Of a DNA stretch of 40,133 nucleotides, positions 27,489-35,606 are shown in pieces; within the stretch, counting starts at the first letter, position 1; the number at the start of each line of letters is the position of its first letter. This DNA is from Paracoccaceae bacterium (GTDB lineage Bacteria; Pseudomonadota; Alphaproteobacteria; Rhodobacterales; Rhodobacteraceae). Position numbers and translations under genes: made by a program. The notes beneath the pieces are model-generated. The model saw only the letters and a list, made by a program, of their open reading frames with translations. It was not told the origin of the DNA and ran no database searches. The DNA lies in NCBI GenBank assembly GCA_013373325.1, contig JABXIA010000027.1, positions 1 to 40,133 of the forward strand, in the 5' to 3' direction.

Positions 27489-28078
27489 TACTTGTTCTCC
27501 TCGTCAGACTCTTCGGTCTCGATTTCGTCGAATGCGTCTTCGTTCAGCGTGCCGGCCTCTTTGCGCTGGCGCAGCATTTCCTTGATCAGATCATCGGTCA
27601 GGACCAGCTTGGCATCGCTGAGCCAATCAAATTTCAAACCGATGGTCACAGTCTCGCCCTGATCGTCGATATTAATCAGAACTTCATCTTCTTCAGTGCC
27701 TGCCAGCTCTCCCTTGAAGCGGCGACGGCCGCCGACCAGCTCTTCGGTTTCCAGCTTGGCCTCGTAGCCTTCAAACATGTCAAAGTCCTTCAGCCGCGTC
27801 AGCGGCCGGTCGATGCCCGGGCTCGACACTTCCAGCGCGTAAGCGTCCAGAATCGGATCCTCTACATCCAAAGTCGCGCTGACTGCGTTCGAAATCGCAG
27901 CACAATCGTCCACTTCGATGCCGCCATCAGGCTTGTCAGCCATGATCTGCAGCGTGGTCGCCTTACCAGACATCAGCCGGATTCGCACCAGCTCATATCC
28001 CAGATCTTCGATCACCGGGGTGACGATCTCGGCCAGGCGCCGGTCAATGGCAGCTTTGGCAATCAGGTCGTTGGTCAT
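27488..28078 (-). CDS. rimP: Ribosome maturation factor RimP
   Basis: A 196-residue RimP, needed for 30S subunit maturation. It has the two-domain pattern with [15 protein letters not shown] and [15 protein letters not shown], followed by [11 protein letters not shown]. The ATG at 28078, after GGAGG, is chosen; an in-frame upstream start at 28180 is rejected because it would extend into the structured leader and terminator hairpin. It is first in the operon with nusA, ylxR and infB and overlaps nusA by one base. Confidence 0.96.
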   Translation of the reverse strand: MTNDLIAKAAIDRRLAEIVTPVIEDLGYELVRIRLMSGKATTLQIMADKPDGGIEVDDCAAISNAVSATLDVEDPILDAYALEVSSPGIDRPLTRLKDFDMFEGYEAKLETEELVGGRRRFKGELAGTEEDEVLINIDDQGETVTIGLKFDWLSDAKLVLTDDLIKEMLRQRKEAGTLNEDAFDEIETEESDEENK

Positions 28079-28144
28079 CAGACCTCCACTTGGGGCGCGC
28101 AGACGGGGGGTCTGCAAACACAAAAAAACGGGCGCGCGGCCCGT
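28079..28144 (-). promoter_or_regulatory. rimP-nusA leader: intrinsic terminator (attenuator) and Shine-Dalgarno hairpin
   Basis: On the minus strand ACGGGC (28144-28139) and GCCCGT (28133-28128) form a 6-pair GC-rich stem with a 5-base loop, followed by seven U residues (28128-28122): an intrinsic terminator inside the leader. Next comes a GCAGAC/GTCTGC hairpin (28115-28110 with 28104-28099). Its 5' arm could alternatively pair with the GGAGGTCTG ribosome site (28080-28088). An upstream GGCGCG (28186-28181) can pair with CGCGCC (28136-28131) in the terminator, as an antiterminator. The pairings are seen; the regulation is inference. Confidence 0.6.
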
Positions 28145-28200
28145 CGAAATTCCCGGTGGAGCCTTGAGCCAGAGGTTCAACGCGCCGCTGTTGTCAAAGG

Positions 28201-28229
28201 CATATAGGGGGGATTAGGGAAAACTGCAA
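28201..28229 (-). promoter_or_regulatory. Candidate promoter of rimP-nusA-ylxR-infB
   Basis: A minus-strand TTGCAG (28229-28224), 17-base spacer, TATATG (28206-28201) pair predicts a start near 28194 and a leader of about 115 bases containing the terminator hairpin. A nearby TTGACA lacks a matching -10. The matches to consensus are moderate (3/6 and 4/6). Confidence 0.45.
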
Positions 28230-28261
28230 GGCTTGTGTTTTTCACGAAGCCTAAGCGGACT

Positions 28262-29107
28262 TCAAACCCGCCACCACCGTTCCGCGATGCGGCCATCGTC
28301 AAGCGGTGCGCGCTGGCTCACCTTGCGCGGGATGCCGACATCGTGGCGGGCGGCAAGTGCAATATCTTTCGAGGACGGGTGATAAAGGAATTCACCGCGC
28401 TTGAGCAGGCCGCGCGGTTCCGGCAGCGCGGCAACATCGACATAGCCGTCGCGCAGTGCTTCGGCCCGGACTGAGGCATCCGGGATCACGATAATTTCCA
28501 CGGTGTCTGCCCAGCCCGCTGCACCGGCCTTGTAATGCCCAGCTACTTTAGAAGCGCGGAAATGTCGGTTCTCCTGAGCACGCTCCACACGATAGCATCC
28601 GGTTCCAACCGCCCCTTCCAGAGCGACCGGCAGCTCGCCGCGAGGGGCAATCAGATGATCTGCCCCAGCCAAGAGATAAGGCAGATGCGGGTTAGGATTC
28701 ACCAGTTCCAGCAGCACCTGATGGCTATCCAACGCGGTAACCGCCTGCACATCTGACCCCGTGACGCCCAGCGCGTCCAAGGATGCCGCGGCATCCTCCG
28801 CCGTCAACGGTGTGCCATCGTGAAAAGTGGCGCCTTCGCGCAGATTAAATGTCCAGGTTCGCGCATCCGGTGCGGACTGCCAACTGGTAGCAAGTTCACC
28901 ACGAAGCAATCCATCTGGTGCGACTTCGGTTAGGGTGTCATAGATTGCACCACGGGCAGCCTGCTCCAGCATTTTTCCCTCACGCGGCACCGCGAGGCGT
29001 AAAACGCCACCAAGCTTCGGCGATGCATTGACCGACCCGCCAGCCGCCGCCAGCAAGGCAGCAGCTGCACCTGAGGTGAACAGCGCGCGGCGGTCGATGC
29101 GCGTCAT
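28262..29107 (-). CDS. Short family-5 ABC solute-binding protein (peptide/nickel type)
   Basis: A 281-residue exported protein with a twin-arginine-like or Sec signal ([23 protein letters not shown]) and an N-terminal SBP_bac_5-like part, including LATSWQSAPDARTWTFNLREGATFHDG and the expected GTGCYRVE and AEALRDGYVDVAALP stretches. Family members usually have about 500 residues, so this lacks the C-terminal lobe, yet it ends cleanly after RWWRV. Its ATG overlaps the stop of the iminopeptidase gene (ATGA), suggesting a coupled product acting on peptides. No permease or ATPase is nearby. Confident of the family, less of an active function. Confidence 0.8.
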   Translation of the reverse strand: MTRIDRRALFTSGAAAALLAAAGGSVNASPKLGGVLRLAVPREGKMLEQAARGAIYDTLTEVAPDGLLRGELATSWQSAPDARTWTFNLREGATFHDGTPLTAEDAAASLDALGVTGSDVQAVTALDSHQVLLELVNPNPHLPYLLAGADHLIAPRGELPVALEGAVGTGCYRVERAQENRHFRASKVAGHYKAGAAGWADTVEIIVIPDASVRAEALRDGYVDVAALPEPRGLLKRGEFLYHPSSKDIALAARHDVGIPRKVSQRAPLDDGRIAERWWRV

Positions 29108-30084
29108 GGCACAAGCTCTCCTGCAATCCGGTCCATTACCCGAACCAGCTCAGCACTGATTCCCGGTTCCGACAAAGCATGGCCGGCATTGCGAACCATC
29201 TTCAACTCCGCATTTGGCCACAACTCTTTCAGACGCCATGCCGACGACGGCGGGCAGATCATGTCATAGCGGCCCTGTACGATAACACCGGGCACATGGG
29301 AAATCCGGCCCATATTGGCAAGGATCTGACCATCGTAGTCAAGAAACCCGCCATTGCTGAAATAATGGTTCTCCAGTCGCGCAAAGGCGCGTGCATAATC
29401 CCCTGGGCTTTCACCGCTTTGACCGTTGGAATGAACAGAAGCCAGTGCGTTTTCCCAAGCTGACCAAGCCCGGCCGTATCGCACCTCTTCCTCCAAGATT
29501 CCTGAAAACAGACGCTTTTTATACGCGGCAATCATATCGCTCCGCTCTGCATCTGGAATCAAGGAGACGAATTTTGCCCAAGTCTCCGGCCAGAACTTCC
29601 CTGCACCGCCGCCATAGAACCAGTCCAGCTCCGCTTTGGTCATCAGGAAGACACCGCGCAAGATGATCTGCTGTACACGTTCCGGGTGAGCCTGCGCATA
29701 GATCAGTGCAAGGGTCGCGCCCCAGCTGCCGCCGAACAAAATCCAAGACTCGATGCCGAGCTGCGTTCGTATCAACTCCATATCTGCCACTAGATGCCAG
29801 GTGGTGTTATTCTCGCAGGAGGCATACGGCCGCGAGCGGCCGCATCCGCGCTGGTCGAACAGGATGATTCGAAAGACATGCGGATCGAAGTACCGCCGCA
29901 TCGCCGGGCTGCTGCCGCCCCCGGGGCCGCCATGGCAAACGATGACCGGAATTCCATTCGGATTGCCGCTTTGCTCCGAATAAATGCGGTGGCCCTGGCC
30001 TGCGTCGATCATACGCTGGTCAAAAGGCTCAACCGGCGGGTAAAGATAATGCACAGCGCGCTTTTGGTCCGGGTATCTATCCAT
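29104..30084 (-). CDS. pip: Proline iminopeptidase
   Basis: A 326-residue alpha/beta hydrolase of peptidase family S33, which removes N-terminal proline from peptides. It has the oxyanion motif [18 protein letters not shown] (about 51-68), the nucleophile elbow GGSWGA with Ser120, and the catalytic Asp274 (GRYDMICPP) and His302 ([10 protein letters not shown]). It is likely cytoplasmic, with no signal peptide. Its stop overlaps the start of the short solute-binding protein gene on the same strand, so the two are translationally coupled. Divergent from ubiG across about 50 bases. Confidence 0.96.
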   Translation of the reverse strand: MDRYPDQKRAVHYLYPPVEPFDQRMIDAGQGHRIYSEQSGNPNGIPVIVCHGGPGGGSSPAMRRYFDPHVFRIILFDQRGCGRSRPYASCENNTTWHLVADMELIRTQLGIESWILFGGSWGATLALIYAQAHPERVQQIILRGVFLMTKAELDWFYGGGAGKFWPETWAKFVSLIPDAERSDMIAAYKKRLFSGILEEEVRYGRAWSAWENALASVHSNGQSGESPGDYARAFARLENHYFSNGGFLDYDGQILANMGRISHVPGVIVQGRYDMICPPSSAWRLKELWPNAELKMVRNAGHALSEPGISAELVRVMDRIAGELVP

Positions 30085-30134
30085 TACTGACCTTAGTGAG
30101 ACGTCAGACTACAAAAGAGCACACGGAGACAGGA

Positions 30135-30881
30135 ATGCAAGCGCCTCAATCCACGGTCGACCCTGCGGAAATCGCCAAATTCGAAGCGATGGCTGCGGAA
30201 TGGTGGGACCCGCACGGGAAATTCAAGCCCCTGCATATGCTGAACCCGTGCCGGCTGGATTATATCTCAAGCCAGATTGCAGGTGAGTTCGGGCGCGACC
30301 TGACGTCACAGCGACCGCTCGAAGGGCTGCGGCTGCTGGACATCGGTTGTGGCGGCGGATTGCTGAGCGAACCTATGGCACGGCTTGGAGCGACTGTGGT
30401 TGGCGCCGATGCTGCGGCAGGCAATCTTCCGGTTGCGCGCATTCACGCCGAACAATCCGGGCTGGAAATCGATTACCGCCACACCACTGCGGAAGCGCTG
30501 GCCGATGCTGGCGAGCAGTTCGACGTCGTGCTTAATATGGAAGTTGTGGAACATGTCGCCGACCCGCTCAGCTACCTGACGGCAACCCAACAGCTACTGA
30601 AGCCCGGGGGGCTGGAAATCTGCTCTACAATCAACCGCAACCCCAAGAGCTTTGCCATGGCAATTGTCGGGGCAGAAGTGATAATGCGCTGGCTGCCAAG
30701 AGGCACCCATGAATGGTCAAAGTTCATCACACCAGACGAACTTTTCGAATTGCTGCGGCAAGCCGGACTGAAACCTGTGGACCGAAAAGGTTTCGTATTC
30801 AATCCGATTACCTGGAACTGGTCAGTTTCGGAACGGGACCTTTCAGTCAACTATGTAACCGCCAGCGTGAAGCCGGGCTGA
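30135..30881 (+). CDS. ubiG: UbiG: 3-demethylubiquinol / 2-polyprenyl-6-hydroxyphenol O-methyltransferase
   Basis: A 248-residue SAM-dependent methyltransferase that performs both O-methylations of ubiquinone synthesis at the membrane. It has the family signature [23 protein letters not shown] (about 16-38), SAM motif [10 protein letters not shown] (67-75), and a C-terminal substrate region KFITPDEL with [11 protein letters not shown]. The ATG at 30135 follows GGAG at 7 bases; an in-frame GTG 39 bases upstream is less likely. No other ubi gene is in the window. Confidence 0.96.
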   Translation: MQAPQSTVDPAEIAKFEAMAAEWWDPHGKFKPLHMLNPCRLDYISSQIAGEFGRDLTSQRPLEGLRLLDIGCGGGLLSEPMARLGATVVGADAAAGNLPVARIHAEQSGLEIDYRHTTAEALADAGEQFDVVLNMEVVEHVADPLSYLTATQQLLKPGGLEICSTINRNPKSFAMAIVGAEVIMRWLPRGTHEWSKFITPDELFELLRQAGLKPVDRKGFVFNPITWNWSVSERDLSVNYVTASVKPG

Positions 30882-31181
30882 CAGCCCTCCTCGCAGTTCA
30901 ATTCCAGCTTCCTTCATCCTAAAGGATAGGTGGTAATCCTTATGAACACTTTAGCCGCTGACTGCCGCTTGCTATCGTCAAATAGCGGAAATGGAATATT
31001 TTCGCCTCGTTGCTGGGGCGCGAGCTCCTGAACCGAGTGATTGCTTGCCGCTTTAACGTTGGTGGGTCCACCCAAAGGTAACCGGAACCGCCACTCACGG
31101 ACTGATGGGGACTGATGGGGAAAAAGGCGCCTGCTAGCAGGCGTCTTTTTTATAATCAACAACTTATGTAGTGTCGAATTT
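30882..31181. other. 300-base gap with repeats and possible small RNA
   Basis: No credible protein gene. The segment has nested ATCCT/AGGAT repeats (about 30917-30940), a TTGCTA, 17 bases, TGGAAT promoter-like pair starting near 30969, a GGTGGG/CCACCC hairpin at about 31060-31073, a tandem 10-base repeat (ACTGATGGGG twice, 31101-31120) and a bidirectional terminator. No tRNA signature was found. Confidence 0.5.
31121..31151. terminator. Bidirectional intrinsic terminator
   Basis: A GCGCCTGC/GCAGGCGTC stem, extended by A5 on the left and T6 on the right, gives a stable hairpin with a U-tract on both strands. On the minus strand it sits 30 bases after the MarR stop; on the plus strand it ends any transcript from the ubiG side or a small RNA. 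The tandem ACTGATGGGG repeat abuts it. Confidence 0.85.
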
Positions 31182-31622
31182 TCAACCGCTCTCTTCAAGC
31201 TTGCCGCGCAGCTCTCTAAGAATTGGCAATGTTGCCCGGACCCGGTCACTGCCCAGCTCCCCCACGACTTCAGAAATCACGGGAATAATTCCTGCCAGTG
31301 CAGCGTCACGGGCTTGCTTTCCTGCAGGGCTGATGGCCACCATCTTGCGCCGGGCGTCATCCCAGTCGGGGCGGACATGGATGTAGCCTGCCACCTCCAG
31401 CTTGTTCAGCGTGTTGGTCATCGCACCGCGCGTGACATGGAATGCTTTGGCAAGCTGAGCTGGCGATCGCTCGAGCCCTGCACGCGCGAGATGATTCAGA
31501 ACTGAAAAATGCGACAGCTCCATTCCCTTGGGCAGCACTTTGCTGAGGCGTGACCGAGCAAGCTGGTCAGCCATCAGAATTTCGCTGAACAGCGATACTG
31601 CCAGAGAATGGGTCTCGTCCAT
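31182..31622 (-). CDS. MarR-family transcriptional regulator
   Basis: A 146-residue winged helix-turn-helix protein with the MarR layout: an N-terminal helix, then the HTH with PAQLAKAFHVTRGAMTNTLNKLE (about 55-78), and the wing GYIHVRPDWDDARRKMVAISPAGKQA. MarR proteins dimerise and repress genes, often answering to phenolics or oxidants. Its ATG overlaps the stop of the nitrilase-family gene by one base (TGATG), so it is transcribed with it and may control it. The ligand is unknown. A strong terminator follows. Confidence 0.92.
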   Translation of the reverse strand: MDETHSLAVSLFSEILMADQLARSRLSKVLPKGMELSHFSVLNHLARAGLERSPAQLAKAFHVTRGAMTNTLNKLEVAGYIHVRPDWDDARRKMVAISPAGKQARDAALAGIIPVISEVVGELGSDRVRATLPILRELRGKLEESG

Positions 31623-32452
31623 CAGGGTCCGTCAAACTCCCGGTCGTGGGTCAGGGAAGGCACGCGCTTGCGTGCTTCTGCCACTTTTTCCATGTCGAGA
31701 TCAACGTAAGTCACGCCAAGTTCCTGCCCTGCATCCGCCAGCACCTCGCCCCAAGGAGCAACAGCCAAGGAATGGCCATATGTCTGACGGCTGGGACCGC
31801 GGGTTGCCGGATGTTTGCCGGTTTGCGCAGGCGCCAAAACGAAACAGCCGGTTTCAATGGCACGGGCGCGCAGCAAGGAATGCCAGTGTGCGGCCCCTGT
31901 GACATAGGAGAAAGCCGCCGGAACAGTGATGATCTGCGCGCCGCTCTTGGCAAGCGTCCGGTGCAAACGCGGAAAGCGAACATCGTAACAGATGGTCATC
32001 CCGATTTTCGCAAACGGTGTTTCGGCCATCACGGCCTTTGTACCGGGGCGGTAGCCATCAGATTCCCGGTATGTCTCTTCCGGCGTAACCTCCACATCGA
32101 ACATGTGGATTTTGTCATAACGCGCCTTGATTTCACCGTCTGGCGAGATCAGGAACTGGCGGTTGGCAAAACGGCCGTCGTCGTCATGGGTCTTGACCCC
32201 CAATGATCCAAGCAGAAGCCAGACGCCGTGCCTGGCAGCCTCTTCCTGCAGGGCCGCCAGAGTCGGGTCGCCTTCCTCGTGACACAGCACACTGTTCTGA
32301 TGTGTCCGGCTGCCTGACAGGCAATTGGTGACTTCCGGCGTCAGAACAAAACCTGCTCCACCGCGCACAGCCTCAGCCATCATCGTCTTCACCGTCTCCA
32401 GATTTTCAGACGGAACATCGGTGGACGTCAATTGAAGCAGAGCTGCGCGCAT
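31622..32452 (-). CDS. Carbon-nitrogen hydrolase (nitrilase superfamily, Nit/omega-amidase type)
   Basis: A 276-residue cytoplasmic amidase with the complete Glu-Lys-Cys triad: Glu40 (LTPEVTN), Lys114 (YDKIHMFD) and Cys155 (TICYDVRFPRL). The sequence around the cysteine and the HWHSLLRARAIETGCFVLAPAQTG stretch fit the Nit1/Nit2 branch, which hydrolyses alpha-keto amides or deaminated glutathione. A glutaredoxin gene lies 16 bases upstream, which fits the deaminated-glutathione repair idea. The ATG at 32452 is used, not an upstream in-frame one, because it follows GGAG and begins MRAALLQL. The substrate is inferred. Confidence 0.9.
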   Translation of the reverse strand: MRAALLQLTSTDVPSENLETVKTMMAEAVRGGAGFVLTPEVTNCLSGSRTHQNSVLCHEEGDPTLAALQEEAARHGVWLLLGSLGVKTHDDDGRFANRQFLISPDGEIKARYDKIHMFDVEVTPEETYRESDGYRPGTKAVMAETPFAKIGMTICYDVRFPRLHRTLAKSGAQIITVPAAFSYVTGAAHWHSLLRARAIETGCFVLAPAQTGKHPATRGPSRQTYGHSLAVAPWGEVLADAGQELGVTYVDLDMEKVAEARKRVPSLTHDREFDGP

Positions 32453-32468
32453 GTCCTGTCTCCGGGTC

Positions 32469-32726
32469 TTAGGCCGCCAGCAGCGGGTCGAGCTTGCCCG
32501 CTTGCTCAAGAGCATAGAGGTCGTCGCAACCGCCGACATGGGTATCGCCGATAAAGATCTGCGGGACGGTGCGCCCGCCATTGGCGCGCTGGATCATTTC
32601 TGCCTTGCGGTTCGGCTGTGCCAGCACATTGATTTCCGAAAAGCTGACACCTTTCTGGTTTAGCAGCCGTTTGGCTGCGTGACAGAAACCGCACAGCGGA
32701 GAGGTGTAGATTTCAACCGGTTTCAT
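32469..32726 (-). CDS. grxC: Glutaredoxin 3 (GrxC family)
   Basis: An 85-residue thiol-disulphide oxidoreductase with active-site motif CGFC (Cys12, Cys15), a glutathione-binding TVPQIFIG loop, and GGCDDLYAL. It reduces disulphides and mixed glutathione disulphides in the cytoplasm with glutathione. Grx3 proteins usually have CPYC, so the CGFC site is unusual. It is upstream of the nitrilase and MarR genes (16 bases) and downstream of the ComF gene, all on the minus strand. Confidence 0.93.
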   Translation of the reverse strand: MKPVEIYTSPLCGFCHAAKRLLNQKGVSFSEINVLAQPNRKAEMIQRANGGRTVPQIFIGDTHVGGCDDLYALEQAGKLDPLLAA

Positions 32727-32808
32727 TTATGGCCCCATGTTCAAGTTTCGAAGGTTGTGGATGAATTGGGCATTCATTGCAACAATTGCCAGTGGCACCC
32801 GGTCAACC

Positions 32809-33537
32809 TCACGCTTGCGTGACCCGGGCCAAAACGGCCACACGCACCTCCACCGCGCCTGCTTGCAAGCAGGCATCGGTGCAGGCACTGAGAGTGGCGC
32901 CTGAAGTCATTACATCGTCCACTATCACCACAACCCGTCCCTTAACCCTGCTTCTTCGGCTTCTCGGAACACCAATGGCTGCCCCCAGCAGCCGGTACCG
33001 TTGTTCCCGGGTTTTCCCCTCCAGCGAGGCTGTCCGCTGCTCACGTTTTAGCAGATCCGGACAATGCTCCCATCTACCACGTTTGGCCAAGGCTGCAGCC
33101 AGCAATGCGGATTGATTGTACTTTCGCTTCAGCAGCCTGGTCCAATGCAGCGGCACCGGGCAAATCAGCGGATCGTCTTCCAGCATAGGCGCTGCCGCAC
33201 GGTGCAGCCAGTTCGCTGCTGGACCGGCAATTTCCGTGCGGTCGCCGTGTTTCAGGGCTAAGACCAATTTACGCCCCTGCCCCTCATATAAAAGTGCAGA
33301 CCGGCCCTGACTCCAAGGTCTCGGGTGGCGCAGGCAACTGTCGCACTCCAAACGGAATCCGTCCGCTTCACCTGGCAGCGGAGCACCGCAGCCTTCGCAG
33401 ACTGTTCCACTGATGAAATGCATGTCTGCCCAGCAAACCGCACATAGTCCGAAGTCACTGCCAACCATCTCGCCGCAGCCCAGGCACTGGGATGGATAAA
33501 TGAGTGAAACAGCGGTTTGAATCCGGGCGGTCAGCAT
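32809..33537 (-). CDS. ComF-family phosphoribosyltransferase-like protein
   Basis: A 242-residue protein with an N-terminal double zinc-finger pattern (Cys18-Cys21, Cys32-Cys35, Cys47-Cys50, Cys65-Cys68) and a C-terminal type I phosphoribosyltransferase domain with the PRPP motif VIVDDVMTSGATLSA (Asp207-Asp208). ComF-type proteins support DNA uptake and recombination in some bacteria, but their enzyme activity is not settled. It is divergent from the methyltransferase gene with only 13 bases between the starts, so at least one promoter must lie inside a coding sequence. It may lead an operon with grxC and the nitrilase and MarR genes. Confidence 0.9.
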   Translation of the reverse strand: MLTARIQTAVSLIYPSQCLGCGEMVGSDFGLCAVCWADMHFISGTVCEGCGAPLPGEADGFRLECDSCLRHPRPWSQGRSALLYEGQGRKLVLALKHGDRTEIAGPAANWLHRAAAPMLEDDPLICPVPLHWTRLLKRKYNQSALLAAALAKRGRWEHCPDLLKREQRTASLEGKTREQRYRLLGAAIGVPRSRRSRVKGRVVVIVDDVMTSGATLSACTDACLQAGAVEVRVAVLARVTQA

Positions 33538-33550
33538 CTAAATAGCCCCT

Positions 33551-34372
33551 ATGACACAAGCACCCACGCAGCTTTTCGACCGCCGCGCCCTTGAAGCCCA
33601 TCGCTCACGCAGGCGACAGGATGCACTTTTCCTGCACCGCGTGGCACGGGACGAAGCTGAGGATCGCCTGAGCTTGGTTAACAGAAGCTTTACGGCACCT
33701 GCGGTGGTTTGTCCTTTTCCTGAAGTCTGGGAGGGGTTTCGGCCTGAGGCGAAAATTGTTGCAGATATGGATGTGCTGGATTTGGAACCAAGTGCGCACG
33801 ACGTGGTGATCCACGCCATGTGCTTGCATTGGGCCAATGATCCGATCGGGCAGCTGATTCAATGCCACCGCGCCTTGAAGGAGGACGGTCTTCTTCTGGT
33901 GATCCTGCTAGGCGGCCAAACCTTGCACGAGTTGCGCTCGGCCATGGCTGAAGCCGAGACAACAATACTAGGTGGCCTTTCACCGCGGATTGCTCCGATG
34001 GGAGAGATCCGCGATCTCGGCGGCCTGCTGCAACGCACGGGCTTCGCTCTGCCGGTTGCTGACCTGGTGCCGCTGACGGCCGAATACCGCGACATTCCTC
34101 ACCTGATCCACGACCTGCGTGGCATGGGTGAGACCAACGCCCTTGCCCAGCGCCTGAAACGCCCGGCACCACGCGGCCTCTTCCAGCTGGCCGATCGCAT
34201 CTACCAGGAGCATTTCGCCAACGCCGAAGGCCGGCTGCCCGCGACGTTCGAACTTGTCTGCCTGACTGGCTGGTCGCCATCGGACAACCAGCAAAAACCG
34301 CTGCGCCCCGGTTCAGCCCAGATACGTCTGGCCGACGCGCTCAAGGTGCCCGAAACGAAACTGGAGCCTTGA
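33551..34372 (+). CDS. BioC/NDUFAF5-like SAM methyltransferase with degenerate SAM motif
   Basis: A 273-residue class I methyltransferase-like protein. The post-motif region HDVVIHAMCLHWANDP, QCHRALKEDGLLL and GFALPVADLVPL, and the C-terminal helix region LRGMGETNA, match BioC/NDUFAF5-type enzymes. The expected motif I glycine loop is replaced by a stretch with no GxGxG (VVCPFPEVWEGFRPE). NDUFAF5 relatives modify a complex I subunit, so the call here is only to family. No clear ribosome site precedes the ATG at 33551. Divergent from comF across 13 bases. Confidence 0.75.
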   Translation: MTQAPTQLFDRRALEAHRSRRRQDALFLHRVARDEAEDRLSLVNRSFTAPAVVCPFPEVWEGFRPEAKIVADMDVLDLEPSAHDVVIHAMCLHWANDPIGQLIQCHRALKEDGLLLVILLGGQTLHELRSAMAEAETTILGGLSPRIAPMGEIRDLGGLLQRTGFALPVADLVPLTAEYRDIPHLIHDLRGMGETNALAQRLKRPAPRGLFQLADRIYQEHFANAEGRLPATFELVCLTGWSPSDNQQKPLRPGSAQIRLADALKVPETKLEP

Positions 34373-34474
34373 TTAGTTTAAGCTATTGCTGCGCCAATGT
34401 GATCCAATTGGCCTTCCACGCGTAAACACAGTAATTACCTGCCAACAATAACCTCAGCCGCACAGGACCTTCCC

Positions 34475-35536
34475 ATGCTGGACGCCGCCCGGACCGCCAA
34501 ATGCCCTGCCCACGCCCCGGCTGATCACCCAAAGATCCCGGCAGAAAAGGTTGGCATCCTGCTGGCCAACCTCGGCACTCCTGATGATTACTCCTACTGG
34601 CCGATGCGCCGGTATCTGAGCGAATTCCTGTCCGACAAGCGCGTAATTGACTACCCGTCCTGGAAATGGCAGCCGCTGTTGCAGCTGATCATCCTGACCA
34701 AACGTCCGTTCTCCTCGGGAGCGGCCTACAAATCGATCTGGAATCACGACAAGGGCGAAAGCCCCTTAATGACCATCACCAAGGACCAGACCAGTAAGTT
34801 GGCGGAGGTTATGAAAGCGCGCTATGGAGATCAGGTCATAGTCGATTTCTGCATGCGCTACGGCAATCCATCCACCAAAACCAAGGTGCGGCAAATGGTT
34901 AAGGCAGGCTGTCAGAAGATCCTGTTTGCCCCTCTCTATCCTCAGTATGCAGGCGCAACATCGGGCACCGCCAACGACCAGTTCTTCCGGGCGCTGATGG
35001 AAGAGCCTTGGCAACCCGCTGCCCGCACAATCGCACCTTATTTTGATCAGCCCGCCTATATCGACGCCTTGGCAGGCTCTGTGGAAGAAGCCTACTCCAA
35101 AGCAGAGAAACACCCGGATATTCTGGTGGTTTCCTATCACGGGATGCCAAAACGCTATCTGATGCAGGGGGATCCATATCACTGCCAGTGCCAAAAGACG
35201 ACTCGTCTGCTGAAGGAGCGGCTGGGGTGGGACGACACCCGGATCACTACTACTTTCCAGTCGGTTTTCGGCCCTGAAGAGTGGCTGAAACCCTATACGG
35301 TTGACCATGTTGCCACTCTGGCCAAGGAGGGCAAGAAGAACATCGCGGTGATTGCGCCGGCTTTCTCAGCCGATTGCATCGAGACACTCGAAGAGATCAA
35401 CGAAGAGATCCGCGAGAGCTTTGAGCACGCCGGCGGGGAAGACTTCCTCTATATTCCCTGCCTCAATGACGACGACGATCACGTTGCGGCTCTGGCCGGT
35501 GTTATTGAGGAAAACCTGAAAGGCTGGCTGGACTAA
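34475..35536 (+). CDS. hemH: Ferrochelatase
   Basis: A 353-residue ferrochelatase, which inserts Fe(II) into protoporphyrin IX as the last step of haem synthesis. It has the N-terminal LLANLGTPDDYSYWPMRRYL, the metal-binding-site region SYHGMPKRYL and FGPEEWLKPYT, and the C-terminal PAFSADCIETLEEI. The ATG follows AGGACC. The 102 bases upstream hold no obvious iron-responsive box that I could identify. Followed after 70 bases by the large fusion gene. Confidence 0.97.
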   Translation: MLDAARTAKCPAHAPADHPKIPAEKVGILLANLGTPDDYSYWPMRRYLSEFLSDKRVIDYPSWKWQPLLQLIILTKRPFSSGAAYKSIWNHDKGESPLMTITKDQTSKLAEVMKARYGDQVIVDFCMRYGNPSTKTKVRQMVKAGCQKILFAPLYPQYAGATSGTANDQFFRALMEEPWQPAARTIAPYFDQPAYIDALAGSVEEAYSKAEKHPDILVVSYHGMPKRYLMQGDPYHCQCQKTTRLLKERLGWDDTRITTTFQSVFGPEEWLKPYTVDHVATLAKEGKKNIAVIAPAFSADCIETLEEINEEIRESFEHAGGEDFLYIPCLNDDDDHVAALAGVIEENLKGWLD

Positions 35537-35606
35537 CCGGCCGCCTCAGTCCAGAAAGTATCCAATATTCAATTTCCGGACCGGCCGGAAAACGGGGAGA
35601 TATTGG

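Noticed and set aside
31030-31120. Possible tRNA before the terminator at 31121
   Set aside because: No T-loop GGTTC-type motif, no consistent cloverleaf arms.
30914-31249. 111-codon minus-strand frame between ubiG and the MarR gene
   Set aside because: It crosses a strong terminator and overlaps the MarR gene, with no ribosome site.
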